A DNA stretch of 64,000 nt. It comes from Candidatus Freyarchaeota archaeon (GTDB lineage: Archaea > Asgardarchaeota > Jordiarchaeia > Jordiarchaeales > Jordiarchaeaceae). The first letter of the stretch is position 1. Every line of letters begins with the position of its first letter. Location of the stretch: positions 1 to 64,000 of the forward strand of contig JAUQZE010000035.1 of assembly GCA_030587365.1 (NCBI GenBank). Direction: 5' to 3'. The translations under genes were made by a program, and so were the position numbers. Under the pieces are notes generated by a model that had not been told where the DNA came from, did no database searches, and worked only from the letters and a program-made list of their open reading frames with translations. Below, in pieces: positions 44,044 to 52,904 of this stretch.

Positions 44044-45555
44044 TTACGATTTGACTCTGAAAACTATCATAGCGGGAAATCCATTATACCAACCAATTAA
44101 TTCTATTTCGTAGAGGGGACTGGTTACCAAATGTGCTAGAGCAGTTACTGGCACATAATTAAAGAGGCTTACGAAGATCGCGCGTACGTAGCCGCTTCTC
44201 GCATAGTAATCAATCGTTTCCGGAATATCTGGAAGCCATATGCAGAGCCTATCAGTGTAATGCATGGCCATCGGGTACACATTGGTGAGTATTACTTGCC
44301 AGGGATAGCTCGTCCATTTTAAATACTCATAAACCGGTAGAGGCTGGTACACCTCCTGATTCGTGCGAACAATGTATAATCCAATAAATCCTCCTGAAAT
44401 GTTGAGGATTAGCAATAAAAGCGCGATGTTCCTCTTATTCTTTAAAATCTTTTTAGTAATTGAGCTTATAACCAATTTTTTATCTTTAAACTTGTCTGTG
44501 AGGAGTATAGCTAAACCAACCCCGGTGAGAACACTGAAGGCGGGCAGGGAGCTCTGATTATACCGGAACAAGTCCACGAGTCTCGAGTTAGTCATTAGAA
44601 TAAAGTAGATAAACATGGATGAGAATATCCAGAATATTAGGGTTTTACCTCCAATGCTACCTTTCTCATTTTTTAATGCGAAGTAAAAGTATGGGAATAA
44701 TAAAGCGGGTGTGAATATTGGGATCACGGCGTATATTATTGATTCCAAATAGAATAAAATAAATTGTAACGGCGTGGGGGGAACGAATGGGTTGGTGTAT
44801 AGTGTTCTGTTCCAAGTTTGTGTTGAAGAGAAAAAGAGTTTGAGCATTCCCAAGTAATCTCCGGTGTTTATTTTGCTGTAATATAACCAGGGGACGGCTG
44901 TTAGGAAGGCACAGATTATTCCCAAATAAAACCACGGGGACTTGAGTGTTTTTTTGATATTCTTGGAAAGAACTATATAAAACAAACCCACAAACAGAAC
45001 GAGGACCCCCGGATACCTAGATAGAAAACTCAAGGTCAGCGAAATTCCTGCTGGCACATAGTACTTGAGATTTTTTTGAGCTCTAACTATAAACAGAAGG
45101 AATAATGATGAAAACAAAATGAAAGGTACTTCGCTAAGAATCCCCCAAACAATGACGAAAAATGTCAGACCGCAACTCAGAGCCAGAGCGGAAAATTTGC
45201 CCACCGCCTCACTATACATTTCTTTTCCCAAAAGATAAATCGCATAAATACTTCCTAGGGAAAGCAGAAAAGCAACCATCTGGGCAACTATTGTGTTCGG
45301 TGTTGTAATCAGGTAAGCCAAATAAATGGTGAAATACAATACCGGGACTCTTGAAAAGTCTAGAATCACCTGAAAAGGTTGGAAACAATAAAAGCCGAAA
45401 TGATACAAATCGCTTGCCAAATTAGAGTATGCTGCCTCATCCCACGATAAAGGAATAGAAAAAGCTGAAAGTACTCCTCTGATTCCGTTGACAACTATAA
45501 TAATAGTCAGTACCCAGTCCAGTTTTGAGCGCAGCGTTTTAAGCATTCGACACAC
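44044..45555 (-). CDS. GT-C membrane glycosyltransferase (GT39/PMT-like)
   Basis: 503 residues with about 11-12 membrane helices. The first extracytoplasmic loop carries the catalytic acid pair SWDEAAYSNLA (D39, E40) typical of lipid-linked-sugar transferases of the PMT/ArnT group. It should transfer a sugar from a polyprenyl-phosphate donor to an acceptor on the outer face of the membrane, perhaps glycosylating surface proteins such as the one at 427-2868. The C-terminal ~90 residues form a small outer domain. The minus-strand PEP carboxylase and the ADP-forming ligase are on either side. Confidence 0.85.
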   Translation of the reverse strand: MCRMLKTLRSKLDWVLTIIIVVNGIRGVLSAFSIPLSWDEAAYSNLASDLYHFGFYCFQPFQVILDFSRVPVLYFTIYLAYLITTPNTIVAQMVAFLLSLGSIYAIYLLGKEMYSEAVGKFSALALSCGLTFFVIVWGILSEVPFILFSSLFLLFIVRAQKNLKYYVPAGISLTLSFLSRYPGVLVLFVGLFYIVLSKNIKKTLKSPWFYLGIICAFLTAVPWLYYSKINTGDYLGMLKLFFSSTQTWNRTLYTNPFVPPTPLQFILFYLESIIYAVIPIFTPALLFPYFYFALKNEKGSIGGKTLIFWIFSSMFIYFILMTNSRLVDLFRYNQSSLPAFSVLTGVGLAILLTDKFKDKKLVISSITKKILKNKRNIALLLLILNISGGFIGLYIVRTNQEVYQPLPVYEYLKWTSYPWQVILTNVYPMAMHYTDRLCIWLPDIPETIDYYARSGYVRAIFVSLFNYVPVTALAHLVTSPLYEIELIGWYNGFPAMIVFRVKS

Positions 45556-45758
45556 CTTGAAATGTACGTAATTTGTTCATTCTCCCATAAAAATTCTTCG
45601 ATAATTTTTTTACCAGAAAATTGGTGGGGGTTCAAAATTCTACTCCTAATAGAGTATATATCCTGTGTAGTTGGTTTTATAGAGGTATCCCCACATTATT
45701 TTCTAAAAAGATGTAAACCTAATTAATGGGTATAATGGAACTACCCGCTCAATTTATT

Positions 45759-47168
45759 TTAATTGATTTGTCGGTTCATTTTTCTGTAGTAATTGTAGAG
45801 AGCCGATAGAATTCTTGCTGCTCTTCTTGGTGTAGGATAAACTGCTATTCCCCTCTTCTCCAAGTTTTGAGCACTTTTGGTCCATTCCATTACCGCGTTA
45901 TCCAATGCCGCTGTGGTTCCAATAACGACTATTGGCTTATCCGTTTTTATATTATTGAGCGCGTCATGAGGTTCGATGGTATCCGTAAAATGAGGTATTA
46001 TCAAAACTAGGCAGTCCACCGATTCGTCTTTAACAGTAGAATCTAAAATCAAATTGTAGGCTTGGATGATTCCCAAATTCTGACAAGCTGTAAACATGTC
46101 AACGGGATTCTGGACCCTGAGCCAGCTTGCCGATATCTCCCTAATTTTGTCGACGGTTTCTGGTGAGAGTTCAGCCAATTCTAAACCGAACTCCTCGCAA
46201 GCATCCACGAGCAGCGCCCCCAATCCTCCAGTAAAGGTTAGAATCCCTACCCTGTTTTCATTCAGAGGAGGCAGCACATTAAATCCTTTTGATATGTCTG
46301 TCCATTCATCAATGTCTCTTGCCTGAATTAATCCCGCCTGTTTAAATGCCGCATCATTAATCTCGTTTCGACCGGCTAATGCCCCAGTGTGAGCCTGAAT
46401 CGCCTTTGAGCCTTTCTCGCTTGTCCCTGATTTCAAAATTATAACTGGTTTCTTTCGGGAAACCTCGCTTGCCACACGCATAAATCTCTTACCATCATGA
46501 ACGCCCTCTATGTGTAGGGCTACTACCTTTGTATCCGGATCGCTCCCCAAGAATTCTAGGGTGTCAGAAAAGTCTACGTCGCACATATTTGCCAAATCGA
46601 TAATGTGGCTTACTCCACCAACCAATTCGGAATAATACTTGGCACAGGCTATGAAGGTTCCCGTTTGACTAACTATGGCAACCCCGCCTGGAATTATGTC
46701 TTTATGCGGGGCGAAAGCTGTATCCAATTTTTTCCTCATATTAAGAATTCCTTGAGAATTAGGACCAATAATCCTGATATTGTATTTTCGGGCGATTCGG
46801 AGCACCTCTTCCTCTAATCTTTTCCCCTCTTCTCCCGAGTCAGAAAAGCCGGCCGCAGCAACCATAGCTCCTTTAACTCCCTTATCCCCGCAGTCTTCTA
46901 AAGCCTCTGGAACCAGCTCTCTAGGAACAACCAAACAGGCCAAATCCACCTCCCCAGGAATTTCAGAGACTGTAGAATAAACTTCACAACCGTATATCTT
47001 TTCACCTTTTGCTCTAGGGTTCACTGGAAAAATTCCCCCCTCAAAACCGTTTACAAGATTCCAAACAATGACATTCCCGATCTTCAGGGGTGTAGTAGAA
47101 GCGCCTACCACTGCAACCGAATTCGGTTCCAAAATACTACTCAGAGAAGATTTATCCACATTAGTCAT
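45759..47168 (-). CDS. ADP-forming acyl/acetyl-CoA synthetase, alpha subunit
   Basis: 469 residues. CoA-binding Rossmann domain at the N terminus (SVAVVGASTTPLKIGNVI), then two ligase-CoA domains. The phosphorylated histidine is H260 in QAHTGALAG. The alpha chain in archaea normally needs a beta chain with an ATP-grasp domain, which is not next to it here (the next gene upstream, at 47348, is divergent). It makes ATP from acyl-CoA and ADP, a hallmark of archaeal fermentation. The partner may be encoded elsewhere. Confidence 0.93.
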   Translation of the reverse strand: MTNVDKSSLSSILEPNSVAVVGASTTPLKIGNVIVWNLVNGFEGGIFPVNPRAKGEKIYGCEVYSTVSEIPGEVDLACLVVPRELVPEALEDCGDKGVKGAMVAAAGFSDSGEEGKRLEEEVLRIARKYNIRIIGPNSQGILNMRKKLDTAFAPHKDIIPGGVAIVSQTGTFIACAKYYSELVGGVSHIIDLANMCDVDFSDTLEFLGSDPDTKVVALHIEGVHDGKRFMRVASEVSRKKPVIILKSGTSEKGSKAIQAHTGALAGRNEINDAAFKQAGLIQARDIDEWTDISKGFNVLPPLNENRVGILTFTGGLGALLVDACEEFGLELAELSPETVDKIREISASWLRVQNPVDMFTACQNLGIIQAYNLILDSTVKDESVDCLVLIIPHFTDTIEPHDALNNIKTDKPIVVIGTTAALDNAVMEWTKSAQNLEKRGIAVYPTPRRAARILSALYNYYRKMNRQIN

Positions 47169-47347
47169 TCAAATTCCCTCTAATAATAAACATTAGAGTG
47201 TGAAAGCAGTCCCGAAAAGCAATATATAAATGTTAAGATAAATACCTTGATATAATATGCAGCCTAAACCAAGAATCTGTTTTTTAATTTTTTTATTTAG
47301 CTTTCAAATGAAACAGGAAGCCCTATCGATAAAGTTTTAAGATAGCT

Positions 47348-48184
47348 ATGATGGATAGTTCTGATATGGTGGATAAAATGGCTAATAAAAAAGAAGGAAA
47401 AAGATGGATAATTAAAAACGCGCTGTTAATACTGCTCTTCTTTCTAGTGAGTCTGATTTACACATACGTGTCTGAAATCCATATAACCGAGCCCCACTTC
47501 CTATTCACATCGATTGATTGGGCAATCCCCTTGAATCCACCATCCGTAATCGTTTACCTTTTTCTGTTCTACAGCTTCCTGTTCTTCGCTGTACTCTACT
47601 ACGCAACTCTTCAGAGAGCTTATTTCAACCAACTAATTTTATCACTGATCGCTGTACAACTGATAGCGTATGTGGTTTATATCCTCTATCCAGTCATGAT
47701 GATTCGACCCTACTGGACACCGACCAGTATTTTCGATTGGATATTCTGGTATTATGTAAACCCCCAATATGTCTACAACTGGATGCTGTTTAATTCCATC
47801 CAGTCAAACTCAGGGCCGTTCAATTGGATACTCTGGAACATCTACGCACATGACACGCCTCTAAACTGCTTCCCGAGCCTACACGCAGCCATGTCAGCCA
47901 TGATAGCTTACGGATTCTGGCAAGAAAAACAAAAATACGGCTGGTTATCCTGGCCCATAGCAATAACCATAATGGTTTCCACATTACTCGTAAGGCAGCA
48001 TGTTATCGTGGATGAAATATCGGGAGCCTTATTGGCACTACTTGTAGGTTACATCTTTTACAAAAAGGTATTCACAACACCGGAAACTCCTCCGCAAAAA
48101 CCAAAGCTGTGGCAACTTACACTTGTTCTAATCGTGGCAGAAATAGCAATGATCCTCTACACATACTTGTCATATCTCATATAG
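47348..48184 (+). CDS. PAP2-family membrane protein (phosphatidic-acid-phosphatase-like)
   Basis: 278 residues with six membrane helices. The PAP2 motifs are recognisable: SLHAAMSA within NCFPSLHAAM and RQHVIVDEISG for the catalytic histidine and aspartate. The first motif (K-x6-RP) is not clear. Such enzymes remove phosphate from lipid pyrophosphates or transfer phospho-inositol groups at the membrane. An ATG at 47348 is used; an in-frame ATG follows a few codons on. Function otherwise unknown. Confidence 0.82.
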   Translation: MMDSSDMVDKMANKKEGKRWIIKNALLILLFFLVSLIYTYVSEIHITEPHFLFTSIDWAIPLNPPSVIVYLFLFYSFLFFAVLYYATLQRAYFNQLILSLIAVQLIAYVVYILYPVMMIRPYWTPTSIFDWIFWYYVNPQYVYNWMLFNSIQSNSGPFNWILWNIYAHDTPLNCFPSLHAAMSAMIAYGFWQEKQKYGWLSWPIAITIMVSTLLVRQHVIVDEISGALLALLVGYIFYKKVFTTPETPPQKPKLWQLTLVLIVAEIAMILYTYLSYLI

Positions 48185-48401
48185 ACATCTTATACTGGGT
48201 CTTCCCCTTTTTTATAGTGGGTTTTAACTTATTGTTCACACTCACTAAAACCCTTTTTATCGCCCTAGAAATTAAAACTGTTCAAGCAAGCCAAAAGTAA
48301 GGGGTCATAATTATAGTTATATTGGTTTGATTGAGGCAATAATTTAGAAGCGTTAAATATATTTTATTTCTTTGTTAAGTCTTTGGCGAAAGTGATGGAA
48401 G

Positions 48402-48803
48402 ATGCCTGACTGGGTAGAAATCAGGAAGAAGACTACAGAACTACTTAATAATATAATTCCTGACGACGAAGTGGTCCTTTTCAAGGAAACATGCTCCTGC
48501 CAAACAGAAGAAGATTTTAACGATGGACTGCTTGTGCTTACAAATCGTAATATTATTTTCATTAAGAGAGATAGCTTTGAACCCCGGTATGAAGTTGGAT
48601 TATGCTCTCCAATCGAAAACATATGCTGCATAACTTACTCGGGTATTTTCTACCAAATAATTGAAATTGAAGTAAAGGTTGACGGTTGCCCGAAAACATT
48701 CAATTTTATGGACTTTTCAACACAGGTAGAAGGCGGAAGAAAAATATCCGAAATCCATGACGGACTTCAAAAAATAATTGAAAAGATTACTGGAAAAAAA
48801 TAA
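48402..48803 (+). CDS. PH-like (GRAM-like) small protein, unknown role
   Basis: 133 residues. An N-terminal helix, then the strand pair DGLLVLTNRNIIFIKRD, a classic PH/GRAM-like beta-barrel element, followed by further strands (EIEVKVDGCPKTFNFMDFS) and a final helix HDGLQKIIEKI. Five or more cysteines are scattered. Membrane or lipid association is possible. No named family. Confidence 0.55.
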   Translation: MPDWVEIRKKTTELLNNIIPDDEVVLFKETCSCQTEEDFNDGLLVLTNRNIIFIKRDSFEPRYEVGLCSPIENICCITYSGIFYQIIEIEVKVDGCPKTFNFMDFSTQVEGGRKISEIHDGLQKIIEKITGKK

Positions 48804-48956
48804 CTCCTATTTTTAACCTATTTCCGCCCTTTTATGCTAAAAATTTTTAAACCAAAAATAATCTGAAGCTGACAAAATTTAAATAATCTCTAGTTATGAA
48901 TTTCTGATGGGAATAGTTGGGAGCTTATTTAATTCAAAATTAAAAGTGGTGAAGCA

Positions 48957-49439
48957 ATGTCTTGGGATAAAGAGCCGGAAGACGAGTTTGAAAGATGGAT
49001 GTACCGTATGATGAGAAGTTATTGGAAAAGATCTCCGAAACAGTTTATCTTTGATTTTCCGTTCGGATCCCTACGCTTTGAACCTCCATCCTCCGAAGCT
49101 AGAATCGCCGAAGCTAGAAGCATATATGCCGACATGAAGGAAACCGATAGCGAAATCATAATCGAAGCCGAGCTGCCAGGAGTGAAAAAAGAAGACATAA
49201 ACATTAACTCCACAGAAGACAGAGTGGAAATCACCGCCGAAGCAAAAAAAGAAGAAGAAACGGAGGAAGAACGGGAGTACATTCGTAAAGAGAGAGTGCA
49301 AAAAAAATTTTATCGCTCCTTCACACTACCAGTGAAAGTTTACCCCGAAAAGTCGAAGGCAACCTACAAAAATGGTATACTGGAATTAAGACTGCCCAAG
49401 AAGGAAACAAGGGAGAAAAGATCCATCAAAATAGAATAA
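48957..49439 (+). CDS. hsp20: Small heat shock protein, Hsp20/alpha-crystallin family (second copy)
   Basis: 160 residues. GTGGTGAA sits upstream of ATG 48957. The N-terminal arm (RSPKQFIFDFPFGSLRFEP) precedes an alpha-crystallin domain: SEIIIEAELPGVKKEDININS, KKKFYRSFTLPVKV and the A-x-x-x-G-x-L motif as YKNGILELRLPKK. The C-terminal tail is basic. Compared with the copy at 13907-14362 it has a longer acidic insert (EAKKEEETEEEREYI). It lacks the GTATAC palindrome of the first copy's promoter. Confidence 0.93.
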   Translation: MSWDKEPEDEFERWMYRMMRSYWKRSPKQFIFDFPFGSLRFEPPSSEARIAEARSIYADMKETDSEIIIEAELPGVKKEDININSTEDRVEITAEAKKEEETEEEREYIRKERVQKKFYRSFTLPVKVYPEKSKATYKNGILELRLPKKETREKRSIKIE

Positions 49440-49503
49440 CCTCCGAAACATTAAACACGATCATTTTTCCAAAAATATTTATGATTGCAGATTGTTAGAG
49501 TTT

Positions 49504-49944
49504 TTATTCTCCAATAATTTGGAGAATCACACTTCTATTTCTGGGCTTAACATCTAACTCTACAAAAACAATCTGCTGCCAGGTCCCCAACATGAGTCTC
49601 TTCTGAGTAAAAGGAACCGTTAAACTCGGACCTAGAATTGACGCCCTACAGTGACTATGACCGTTTCCATCATGCCATCTTAACTCGTGTTCATAATCCA
49701 TGTTCTTTGGAGAAATTCTCTCTAAAATTCTGGGAAAATCTTTTAGCAACCCCGGCTCGTATTCAATTGTGGTAACGGCTCCGGTGGCACCCGAAATGAA
49801 AACAGTTACAATTCCACTCACTACTTCCGACTCTGAAACAGCCTTCTGAACCATATCCGTTATGTCCACAATCTGAACCTCGCCTTGCGTTGAAAAACTA
49901 ATTTTCTTGGTTTCAACCGTCAACCAAAACACCCCAATAATCAA
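49504..49944 (-). CDS. YjbQ/UPF0047 family protein
   Basis: 146 residues; a TTG at the eighth or ninth codon (LTVETKKISFS) is an alternative start. The family core is clear: GIVTVFISGATGAVTTIEYEPGLL, HDGNGHSHCRASILGPSLTVPF with the conserved histidines, and LGTWQQIVFVELD. YjbQ proteins form trimers, and some have weak thiamine-phosphate-synthase activity in vitro; the true role is debated. Confidence 0.9.
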   Translation of the reverse strand: MIIGVFWLTVETKKISFSTQGEVQIVDITDMVQKAVSESEVVSGIVTVFISGATGAVTTIEYEPGLLKDFPRILERISPKNMDYEHELRWHDGNGHSHCRASILGPSLTVPFTQKRLMLGTWQQIVFVELDVKPRNRSVILQIIGE

Positions 49945-50394
49945 AACAAATGTAACTTTTGTTTTAAACTCGGTATGATTTAAAATTATTACAAGAGTAA
50001 ATAAAAAAATCGGCTTTCAATCTTCTAATACCCTCCGCCAGTCTCATTTAAGGGGGGCGCCCTTATGGACATGTTTATGAATGCGGTGATGGAGACAGAG
50101 TTGCAAAAATAGACCACTTGTGGGAAATTTCCCACTTTTTTAACTTTTTTAAAAGTTGGAAAAATATAACGGAAACGTATTTAAATACAAATTAATCTAT
50201 ACTAATTATAGTCGCAAGCATAAGCATAATACATTGCGAATATTTCAACAGTTGCAAGTGAGAAATATTCAAAAAACCAAGAAACAAAACAACACCCCCT
50301 CAAAACAAAAAACCGACGTAATAAACAGGTCGTTGAGAAACCCGAGAGGTTTCATGACGCTATAAAAATAAAAAATTGAAGGTCTGGTGATGTT
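49945..50394. other. Gene-free region with hairpin and T-run
   Basis: About 450 bp between the YjbQ-like gene and the canonical roadblock gene, on divergent strands. It contains AAGGGGGGCGCCCTT near 50050-50064 (self-complementary), a 15-codon ATG frame at 50065-50112, and the hairpin with T-run entered below. The plus-strand roadblock promoter TATAAAAATAAAAAATT lies at ~50362-50378. Confidence 0.5.
50120..50141 (+). terminator. Hairpin followed by T-run
   Basis: GTGGGAAATTTCCCAC (50120-50135) is a perfect 16-bp palindrome forming a 6-bp stem, directly followed by TTTTTT and, after AAC, another TTTTTT. It resembles a transcription terminator for a short plus-strand transcript starting upstream (no long gene ends here), or an attenuator before the roadblock gene. 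Confidence 0.45.
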
Positions 50395-50775
50395 ATGCCT
50401 AAGAAATGGAGAGAAGAACTTGAAGGATTATTAAAGTCGATGGCGGATGCAGACCCAGATGTGGTGGCGTCCGCTGTGGTCAGAACCGACGGTTTGGTTA
50501 TGGCTTCCGCGCTACCTAAAGATGCGGATGAAGGGTTGATTGCTGCAATGAGTGCGGCTCTGCTTAACATTGGAAATCGAGCGGTAAGCGAACTTGATCG
50601 AGGAAATCTCGACAAGGTCATCGTAAGTGGAACAAAAGGAGACACTATTCTTCGTGGTGTGGGTACTGAAGCAGTCCTATCTGCCATTACGAAGTCTGGT
50701 GCCAACATGGGTCTGGTTCTAGTTGAGATGCAGAGAACTGCTACCAAAGTTGCAGATGTGCTTCGTTCGATGTAA
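50395..50775 (+). CDS. Canonical roadblock/LC7-domain protein
   Basis: 126 residues, ATG 50395 with GGTGATG upstream. The full roadblock pattern is seen: N-terminal helix (WREELEGLLKSMADADPDVV), strand ASAVVRTDGLVMASAL, helix, LGNRAVSELDRGNLDKVIVSG, strand pair and final helix ATKVADVLRSM. This form (MglB/roadblock-type) binds small Ras-like GTPases and acts as GAP or scaffold in archaea and bacteria. No GTPase gene is in the window, so a partner must be elsewhere. Confidence 0.85.
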   Translation: MPKKWREELEGLLKSMADADPDVVASAVVRTDGLVMASALPKDADEGLIAAMSAALLNIGNRAVSELDRGNLDKVIVSGTKGDTILRGVGTEAVLSAITKSGANMGLVLVEMQRTATKVADVLRSM

Positions 50776-51224
50776 GACCAAGAGCTAAAATTTAGCTCTT
50801 AGAATTATTTCATATGAATACATTTTTATAATTTTTTCTTTTTTTTATTTTTAATGATTATTAAAAATCATATTATATTTTTTATATTTATTATTTTGTA
50901 GAAAAATTTAAATATAGAAAATGTGATATTAAACATAATCAAAGCATAACAAGCTCATCAAGTGAACATAATCTTGTCCAGATCAGAAAAACGAAAGAAA
51001 TTTTGAATTCGGAAGAAAGTTTGCCAAAAATATCAAAAAATAAATCTTTAATTATTATACAAAATTCCAAACTTATAATTATTGGAGGTACTCAAAAACT
51101 CCTCTTCCATCAAAACGAATATGCTGGATTCAACAAAGATTTCTTAGCTTAACAATTTATAACGTCCTATATTGATTCTCGTGGAAATGGAAACAACTTT
51201 CATGAACAATACAAGTTATGGGGT
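50776..51224. other. Gene-free stretch
   Basis: 449 bp, very AT-rich (long runs of TTTATT and AATTTAAATA near 50820-50920). Likely holds the roadblock terminator and the promoter of the 98-residue gene. No open frame supported. Confidence 0.4.
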
Positions 51225-51521
51225 ATGCGCGTGAGTATAAAAATCGTCCTAGAAAGGTTGAAGGAACTTCTACACGAGTTGGATAGCGAGGATCTCGATC
51301 AGCTGTCTGCTAAATTAGAGAGTTGCTGGGAAGAATGCAGAGAGAAAGAACGCGACCCATCAATTTCCCAAAACATTATAGATGAGAACAGAAAAATACT
51401 GCAAGAAATATGTATCGCCATTGAAGTGTATCAAGCCGGCGCAATAGACTCAGAAAGGTTACGTGAAATCAAAACAAATCTCCTAAAAAATAAACAGGGT
51501 AAATATGTATCCAATATCTAA
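51225..51521 (+). CDS. Helical small protein, unknown
   Basis: 98 residues, mostly helical and charged: VLERLKELLHELDSEDLDQLSAKLESC, then SQNIIDENRKILQEICIAIEVYQAG and a short basic tail. No membrane segment. It runs head-on into the helical gene at 51544-52701. Function unknown. Confidence 0.5.
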   Translation: MRVSIKIVLERLKELLHELDSEDLDQLSAKLESCWEECREKERDPSISQNIIDENRKILQEICIAIEVYQAGAIDSERLREIKTNLLKNKQGKYVSNI

Positions 51522-51543
51522 AACAAATTTTAAACAATAGTCT

Positions 51544-52701
51544 TCATGCTGCTTTTTTATGGAGGAGGTTTTGTAATTCTATTACGTTTTGGTTGAATTT
51601 AGGCAAATATTTATTGATAATTTCAATTTCTTTTACAAAAGTCTCGTAATACTCTCCTAGAACTGGACTATTAAGGTAGTCTGCCGCTTCTCTCATTGCT
51701 TTAACGTTTTCTTTTACTCTTTTATGAGCTCTGTCTGCTAGGAGAATTTCGTTTCGAGCCTGTACCAATCCAAACTCAAGATCCTCAAGTGAAAAGCTTG
51801 GTGGAATTAAATCTTCTAATGATGTTTCAGACCTTATGAATGATTTGAGTTTTTCTAGAGCATTTTCTTTGCTACCCCAAAGCATGGTTAAAATTTGAAA
51901 AAAAGACCCTGAAACATACTCGGCTACCTTCGCTCTACACTTAACAAGAATAATTAAATCTCGGCTCAACTGTTTAATTGTTTCCGAGAACTGTCTAAAG
52001 TTATCTATTGAAAGTTCTAATTTACCGACCAGAATTTGATTCAGATGACTTGCCAGATTCCTTAAATTGGCTGCAAACATAACAAACTCATTAATTACCT
52101 CAGAAATTTGATTTACACAAGTAGAAATATCTCTTTCTTTTTGCACACTTGAGAAGCACAGGTTTATTCTCTTCTTAGTTTTATTAAAGTCATTTTTCTG
52201 TTTTTCAACCTCTTCTATAAATGTATTGAGTACATCCGATTTCAAAAAAGCAGGCACTTCTCTGAGGCGCTCCGACTTTTCGATCGTACTCGCCGTAATT
52301 CTTTCAAACTGTGGGTAGATTAATTCCTCTGTGGTTCTCATTTGAAATTTGAGAAAGTCCAAGTCGATCATATCCGGCTGAATAAAGTCCTCTAGCTTAT
52401 TTTTTTGACTGATAATTTCCGAATATTCTTTGATGCCAAGAGCCAAAACCAGATTAGAAAAAAATTCCAAACCCTTAACAATCCCCTCAACATAATCCTC
52501 AAAGAATAATACTAATTTTGACACAGCATCGGCCGAATTCTGGAAAACTTCAAATAAATACCCAAACTCGAATTTTTCAAGCCATTCACCTACTCTTGAG
52601 GCATAATCTTTATTCACAGAATAAATCGAAAATACTATTTCTGATCCTATCATGTAAATCGACTTTAAGAGACTATTAACATCTTCTTCCAACTTTCCCA
52701 T
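51544..52701 (-). CDS. Large helical protein, unknown (coiled-coil type)
   Basis: About 385 residues from ATG at 52701, supported by GTGAGGAAG 7 bases upstream; the frame is open to 52761. Entirely alpha-helical by composition: long amphipathic runs such as FIEEVEKQKNDFNKTKKRI and LEDLEFGLVQARNEILLAD, no membrane segment, few glycines and prolines. Such layouts suit coiled-coil or spectrin-like scaffolds. No family recognised. Confidence 0.6.
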   Translation of the reverse strand: MGKLEEDVNSLLKSIYMIGSEIVFSIYSVNKDYASRVGEWLEKFEFGYLFEVFQNSADAVSKLVLFFEDYVEGIVKGLEFFSNLVLALGIKEYSEIISQKNKLEDFIQPDMIDLDFLKFQMRTTEELIYPQFERITASTIEKSERLREVPAFLKSDVLNTFIEEVEKQKNDFNKTKKRINLCFSSVQKERDISTCVNQISEVINEFVMFAANLRNLASHLNQILVGKLELSIDNFRQFSETIKQLSRDLIILVKCRAKVAEYVSGSFFQILTMLWGSKENALEKLKSFIRSETSLEDLIPPSFSLEDLEFGLVQARNEILLADRAHKRVKENVKAMREAADYLNSPVLGEYYETFVKEIEIINKYLPKFNQNVIELQNLLHKKAA

Positions 52702-52904
52702 GAAAGCTTCCTCACTTGAATTATTTTTAAGTAGCTTTCGTAAAATTATAAGTCTTCTCACTTTTTATAAGTAATTAATATCGTTATGAACTATAAAGCA
52801 TTTCTAAAAGATTTTTGGAATTCTAACAAATTAAACAAAAATGTATGTTAGTTAATTGGGTTCCCTCAAATTCACTAGATTTGGCTCGGCTCATAATTTG
52901 TTAT

